From Desulfobacula sp. (lineage in GTDB: Bacteria; Desulfobacterota; Desulfobacteria; Desulfobacterales; Desulfobacteraceae), in NCBI GenBank assembly GCA_029940245.1, contig JAOZRF010000128.1, forward strand, positions 1 through 7,500: DNA of 7,500 bases, given 5' to 3'. A program made the position numbers and the translations under genes. Of this stretch, positions 7,201-7,500 are shown piece by piece (the first letter of the stretch is position 1; every line of letters starts with the position of its first letter). The notes under the pieces are model-generated. The model saw only the letters and a list, made by a program, of their open reading frames with translations. It was not told the origin of the DNA and searched no databases.

Positions 7201-7460
7201 ATGAACCCCAAATGTCCCCCGGCCAGAAACATGAATGGATCTACAGGGGACAGATCATCCCATCAAACAAAAAGATTGAACTCCATGCCCACATAAAAGA
7301 AATCTTTTGTGAAAACAATGACTATTCCATTATGGCTGATGGCGCTCTAATGGTTGACGGCATATGCATTTATGAAATGATTAATTTTGGTCTTGATATC
7401 AATAAAACATATCCGGTAAAATCAGAGTCAAAGAAAAAACAGATTAATGGTGAATGGTAA
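1..7460 (+). CDS. PfaA-like multidomain type I fatty acid/polyketide synthase (KS-AT-ACP-ACP-KR-DH-FabA-like DH), 5' partial
   Basis: This is an iterative megasynthase, presumably cytoplasmic, that builds a fatty acid or polyketide from malonyl units. The frame is open from base 3 (bases 1-2 finish a codon), and residues before the ATG at 183 already match Pfa-type KS sequence (TYCKKGGFLPAIAFDP, ATDTSQLLGLEVA). That ATG is therefore internal and the real start is upstream. Visible length is 2,485 aa, and the whole protein is probably a little over 2,500. Domains in order: KS, AT, helical linker, two ACPs, KR, PS-DH, FabA-like DH. KS to PS-DH is the layout of PfaA of polyunsaturated fatty acid synthases; the FabA-like end is usually on PfaC. 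No ER, thioesterase or chain-length factor is present, so trans partners are inferred. A related alternative is a heterocyst-glycolipid-like (Hgl) lipid synthase. The family is certain; the exact product and symbol are not, so the symbol is left blank. Confidence 0.95.
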   Translation, partial: DTHWKIKDYFDQDSSKPDHTYCKKGGFLPAIAFDPSFYGIPPNNIEATDTSQLLGLEVARMALEDAGYPIHHPDLKNKKVNVILGVTGTQELVIPLGARLGHPIWKKALEDSGIHGEKKEEIIQRIQGDYVQWQENSFPGLLGNVVAGRIANRLNLCGTNTVTDAACASSLAAIHTAVMELGSGKCDMSITGGVDTLNDIFMHICFSKTGVLSHTSDARPFSKDADGTVLGEGIGMLVLKRLCDAQKDNDRIYAVIKGIGTSSDGRTSAIYAPESKGQIKALNEAYREAGIPPCTIGLIEAHGTGTRVGDKVEFSALKKCFDDVSVKNKIAIGSVKSMIGHTKAAAGAAGMIKSVLSLYNKVIPPTLKALEPDPELDLNNSSFYLNSQSKPWVSTPSCPHRRSGVSAFGFGGSNFHIVLEEYNPLKSHVSWDGAIQIIAFSADGKNMLSDQINTVKTILNKTKDAQELYQAIAWHADKSRQNFSARHDLRLLMVVKKEDDIQKNLVRALDCIKGEKSPPNIYFSQGRKKGKLGFMFPGQGSQYTGMGKDLVSVFPEALAALERSADIFFQENKSKEFRPLQDYIFPLPSHLQSMAASEENLRSTDIAQPAIGAVSLAMIKVLKKFGITPEITCGHSFGELSALYSAGWMDEESFIRLSLARGRFMAREGSKDGDTGSMLAVQAPLEDIEALMIQAENLDLVLANKNSHTQGVLSGSTREILRAKKICKQKKFRAVKLAVAAAFHSKLVNNAAIPFNKEVSLKIISPTSIDVLSNTTGKLYGQKNSDIKEMLGNQLANPVNFVDNIETMFENNLSLFIEVGPKAVLTSLIKSILKDAPVTAISLDPSAGKKSGIEDLAHALCMIASKGFAVDLAKWEDPAKKPVPKKMRVQVSGANPKPKNNCRIEKSITPPIQKTAPMHKKNLDKNRPVLKGSDMTSHTINKSAPADHIAGNLSSPALQAMLMVQKGLEAMQQLQTQTAQTHEKFLETQAQAGKTLAGMMEQTRNLAFNSSVTREDAISTAAAAEPVAPEPVVPAVPTVIAPEPENHKSDTNIEPVLFEIISRLTGFPVEMLESDMDIESDLGIDSIKKVEIISELEKEFPSCQGLTSENMGSVRTLKDICDSIQDSKSPFIEAPVLEPGFNKTPSMETYPIKPAGKMNPGTKTMAREQGKESITISQSISRHVSSVLINTISELTGFPVEMLEPSMNLESDLGIDSIKRVEILSKLEQELDHVEAISSDDIGTLKTIEEIVVYLTKKDPETKIESEFKKKTSAPETNLETRPEQKNNAAGPDKKLTRQVVSIKEYPTNQIRFYNGSKIELPAQKKVYITKDSSKIAALFKTKFEKSGITANLIDISKGNIPQLPDAAGIVILPDAFQKNSPDTALNFLKSAFALVKKNAGFLMDSANQKGAFLSTISFSGGRFGFTGKTSIGKASTGNASNYDPIYSGLSGLAKTAGLEWKNILCRALDMPDSLEKCRKNAEAAVSLMMTHGAVEMGLDGDSCNIPTLMDQALNNTKIDLAAGDVVVISGGAKGVTAACALEIARQYSPVMILIGRSKAPSSEPEWAKDIQDPGILKKAILTHEFSEQSPRPADIQKIYQEIMSNREIKKNIRLMTEYGSKVKYFSADIKNSQEVHDIFKAVRRQFNHITAVIHGAGVLEDKLIIDKHIDQFCHVLETKVKGLEALICASKPDKLKYFVLFSSIAARLGNQGQCDYSMANEILNKTAQKLARENSGCKFLSINWGPWEGGMVDVALKKEFLKKGINLIPLKEGAEQLLREMGNIEADDPEVIIGAKGLTTKNSKEPCLSTAMTISLGLLSTPVLADHKIAGEPVVPFALLMEFSAHAAEKNNPGLVFAGMDNFRLLKGIKPEGKELDIHVNLGKCKPDKNNFITRSTITSGVSQDPSFIHSNIHSNCTIILKDRLPKPPVLSSAAFIELKPFPKTIQQAYSDILFHGKALQGIQSINGYSENGIEVMTCLSPSPSQWFKKPFHSKWNIEPMMLDAAFQAAILWSRQRTGQGCLPSFIANLRLYSSFKTLKGKVRILFTVNEERKNKISGYFTFLNEEDIVVASITGFEAITDPSLKTKFKNKPLFSKKSILAFAQGNPSQAFGEKYSLFDHEREIARLPRPPYFFMDKVVKADHPQWEMKPGGWIETQYQVQKDAWYFKANRTQTLPFCILLEIALQPCGWLAAYAGSALESDDRLYFRNLGGKAELIEPLSNNSETLTIKSRITDVSKAGNMIIQNFDYHILKNGDSVYKGITHFGFFTGQALLNQIGIRDGRFDKYVLPKKNHKASKSFQFKDEAPLTPDDQNYDQNTGMPSKALRMIDDIEVLSLDGGIYEKGYVKATKTIDPKEWFFNAHFYQDPVCPGSLGIESFIQMIRFFLVEKFDIPMDTYEPQMSPGQKHEWIYRGQIIPSNKKIELHAHIKEIFCENNDYSIMADGALMVDGICIYEMINFGLDINKTYPVKSESKKKQINGEW
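1593..2534 (+). other. Acyltransferase (AT) domain, malonyl-CoA type
   Basis: This domain transfers malonyl from CoA to the ACP domains. It opens with FMFPGQGSQYTGMG, has the nucleophile Ser 636 (1908-1910) in GHSFGELSAL, an Arg in the LARGRFMA segment that in this family binds the malonyl carboxylate, and the catalytic His 744 (2232-2234) in AAAFHSKL. The FHS context points to malonyl rather than methylmalonyl choice; this is an inference from family rules. The domain ends around FIEVGPKAVLTSLI. The insertion between the GQGSQ and GHSFGE motifs (residues about 555-620) fits the longer loop of Pfa AT domains. A KS-AT linker of about 108 residues (1269-1592) precedes it. Confidence 0.93.
2865..3025 (+). 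other. Gln-rich helical linker block between AT and ACP1
   Basis: Residues 955-1007 form a Met/Gln/Leu-rich amphipathic helix, beginning SPALQAMLMVQKGLEAMQQL and continuing through THEKFLETQAQAG to MMEQT. It is flanked on both sides by low-complexity, charged or Pro-rich linker, so its order stands out. Similar helical segments occur ahead of the ACP arrays in Pfa-type synthases; this is recalled from the family and not checked. A plausible role is dimerisation or docking that positions the ACPs, which is inference only. Confidence 0.6.
3055..3140 (+). repeat. Low-complexity Pro/Ala/Glu linker ahead of ACP1
   Basis: The coding sequence runs through repeated short units related to CCTGAACCTG and GCACCTGAACC, giving AAAAEPVAPEPVVPAVPTV followed by IAPEPE. 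Such Pro/Ala-rich stretches act as flexible tethers between the AT and the mobile ACPs in megasynthases. The repetitive codons suggest growth by slippage. No separate function is implied. Confidence 0.65.
3156..3380 (+). other. Acyl carrier protein domain 1
   Basis: This carries the growing chain on a phosphopantetheine arm. The attachment Ser 1086 (3258-3260) lies in SDLGIDSIKKVEI, the usual Pfa-type ACP signature. Helix I is in LFEIISRLTGFPVEMLESDM, and the domain closes near TLKDICDSI. It is one of only two ACPs in the chain; canonical PfaA proteins carry a longer tandem array, usually five or more. A PPTase to activate it is not in this window. Confidence 0.95.
3549..3773 (+). other. Acyl carrier protein domain 2
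   Basis: The attachment Ser 1217 (3651-3653) lies in SDLGIDSIKRVEI. The two serines are exactly 131 codons apart. The ACPs share TGFPVEMLE and ESDLGIDSIK, and at DNA level two exact blocks of 20 and 23 bases, which points to duplication or gene conversion. The second halves differ (ELEKEFPSC against KLEQELDHV), so the copies are not identical. The domain ends near TIEEIVVYLTK, followed by a Lys/Glu-rich linker. Confidence 0.95.
3807..3816 (+). repeat. A10 homopolymer in the ACP2-KR linker
   Basis: Ten consecutive adenines encode Lys-Lys-Lys and the first base of a Thr codon in EFKKKTSA. The run sits in the disordered linker right after the last ACP. Gain of one A puts TGA in frame five codons after the third Lys; loss of one A reaches TGA about 25 codons on. 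It is therefore a possible slippage site, although no dedicated signal is seen. Confidence 0.9.
3966..5400 (+). other. Ketoreductase (KR): structural half plus catalytic Rossmann half
   Basis: This domain reduces the beta-keto group to hydroxyl with NADPH. Residues about 1322-1520 are the structural half (KKVYITKDSSK onward, with GLSGLAKTAGLEWKNILCRA). The catalytic half starts at about 1527 with DVVVISGGAKGVTAACALEIA, whose GGxxG loop binds the cofactor. Catalytic residues are Lys 1680 (5040-5042, TKVKGL), Ser 1704 (5112-5114, FSSIAAR), Tyr 1717 (5151-5153, DYSMANE) and Asn 1721. The Ser-Tyr spacing of 13 matches short-chain dehydrogenases. A charged insertion of about 60 residues after the second strand (about 1555-1620) is also usual in Pfa-type KRs. 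The KR looks active. Confidence 0.93.
4287..4331 (+). repeat. Three degenerate 15-bp tandem repeats inside the KR structural half
   Basis: Three consecutive five-codon units encode KTSIG, KASTG and NASNY, each with TCT at the third codon and the second and third sharing GCT-TCT. The array lies between ISFSGGRFGFTG and YSGLSGLAKTAG, where related synthases have a short variable surface loop. It looks like a loop expanded by tandem duplication. Confidence 0.7.
5430..6260 (+). other. Polyketide-type dehydratase (PS-DH, double hotdog)
   Basis: This domain removes water from the beta-hydroxyacyl chain. The N-terminal hotdog has His 1828 (5484-5486) in the HxxxGxxxxP motif ADHKIAGEPVVPFALLMEF. The C-terminal hotdog has Asp 2005 (6015-6017) in MMLDAAFQAA, the DxxxQ motif. 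Both members of the His-Asp dyad are therefore present and the domain is likely active. It follows the KR directly, as in PfaA. The middle (about residues 1900-1960) is poorly conserved and domain edges are approximate. Confidence 0.88.
6360..7400 (+). other. C-terminal FabA-type dehydratase/isomerase pseudo-dimer (PfaC-like)
   Basis: Two hotdog halves lie in tandem. The first (about 2120-2280) runs from RPPYFFMDKV to the LEIALQPCGWLAAY segment, then LYFRNLGGKAEL. The second (about 2325-2466) holds AHFYQDPVCPGSLGIESF with His 2365 (7095-7097) and Glu 2379 (7137-7139), 14 residues apart as in the FabA His/Asp pair. In the first half the matching site reads KANRTQTLPF, with Asn 2172 in place of His, so only the second half should supply the His. 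FabA-type domains dehydrate and can move the double bond between trans-2 and cis-3, which is how Pfa systems are thought to make cis double bonds. In classical systems this module is on PfaC. Confidence 0.88.
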
Positions 7461-7486
7461 AAATGCCAGCGCTGGCATTTTTACCA
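7455..7486. terminator. Perfect 32-bp palindrome overlapping the stop codon, likely (bidirectional) intrinsic terminator
   Basis: The arms TGGTAAAAATGCCAGC and GCTGGCATTTTTACCA are exact reverse complements with no spacer. The core TGCCAGCGCTGGCA is GC-rich and is flanked by A5 and T5, so RNA from either strand would form a GC hairpin followed by a U run. The TAA stop (7458-7460) lies inside the left arm. The T run is short (five), so efficiency is uncertain. The bidirectional form would suit a convergent gene to the right, not visible here. Confidence 0.8.
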
Positions 7487-7500
7487 GATAGCGTTTCAGC

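Overview
The window is almost entirely one very large plus-strand reading frame. It is the 3' end (2,485 codons seen) of a multidomain, iterative type I fatty acid/polyketide synthase of the Pfa (polyunsaturated or secondary lipid synthase) family. The frame is already open at the left edge, so the true start and roughly the first 40 to 60 residues of the ketosynthase domain lie upstream. The gene ends with TAA at 7458-7460. Only 40 bases follow, and they are dominated by a perfect 32-bp palindrome that overlaps the stop codon and looks like an intrinsic terminator.

Domain order, with residues counted from the first complete codon at base 3: ketosynthase (KS, 1-422, N-terminally cut); KS-AT linker; malonyl-type acyltransferase (AT, 531-844); a long linker holding a Gln-rich helical block and a Pro/Ala/Glu stretch; two acyl carrier proteins (Ser 1086 and Ser 1217); ketoreductase with its structural half (KR, about 1322-1800); a polyketide-type double-hotdog dehydratase (PS-DH, about 1810-2086); and a C-terminal FabA-type double-hotdog dehydratase (about 2120-2466). 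KS to PS-DH is the PfaA layout. The C-terminal FabA-like part resembles dehydratase modules that in marine gammaproteobacteria sit on a separate protein, PfaC. Every catalytic residue I could look for is present, except that the first FabA-like hotdog has lost its histidine, as expected for a pseudo-dimer with one active site.

The chain could load malonyl units, condense them, reduce the keto group and dehydrate by two routes. It has no enoyl reductase, chain-length factor, thioesterase or phosphopantetheinyl transferase, so partners such as a PfaD-like enoyl reductase are expected elsewhere. The product cannot be read from the sequence; a long-chain polyunsaturated or hydroxylated fatty acid for a membrane or glycolipid is the reasonable range.

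The host is probably an anaerobic marine or sediment bacterium of the Desulfobacterota (Desulfobacteraceae-like). This is inferred from moderate GC with many A/T homopolymers and from the single-chain Pfa-like architecture, and it is not proven by any marker in the window. No mobile element, RNA gene, CRISPR array or second gene is visible.
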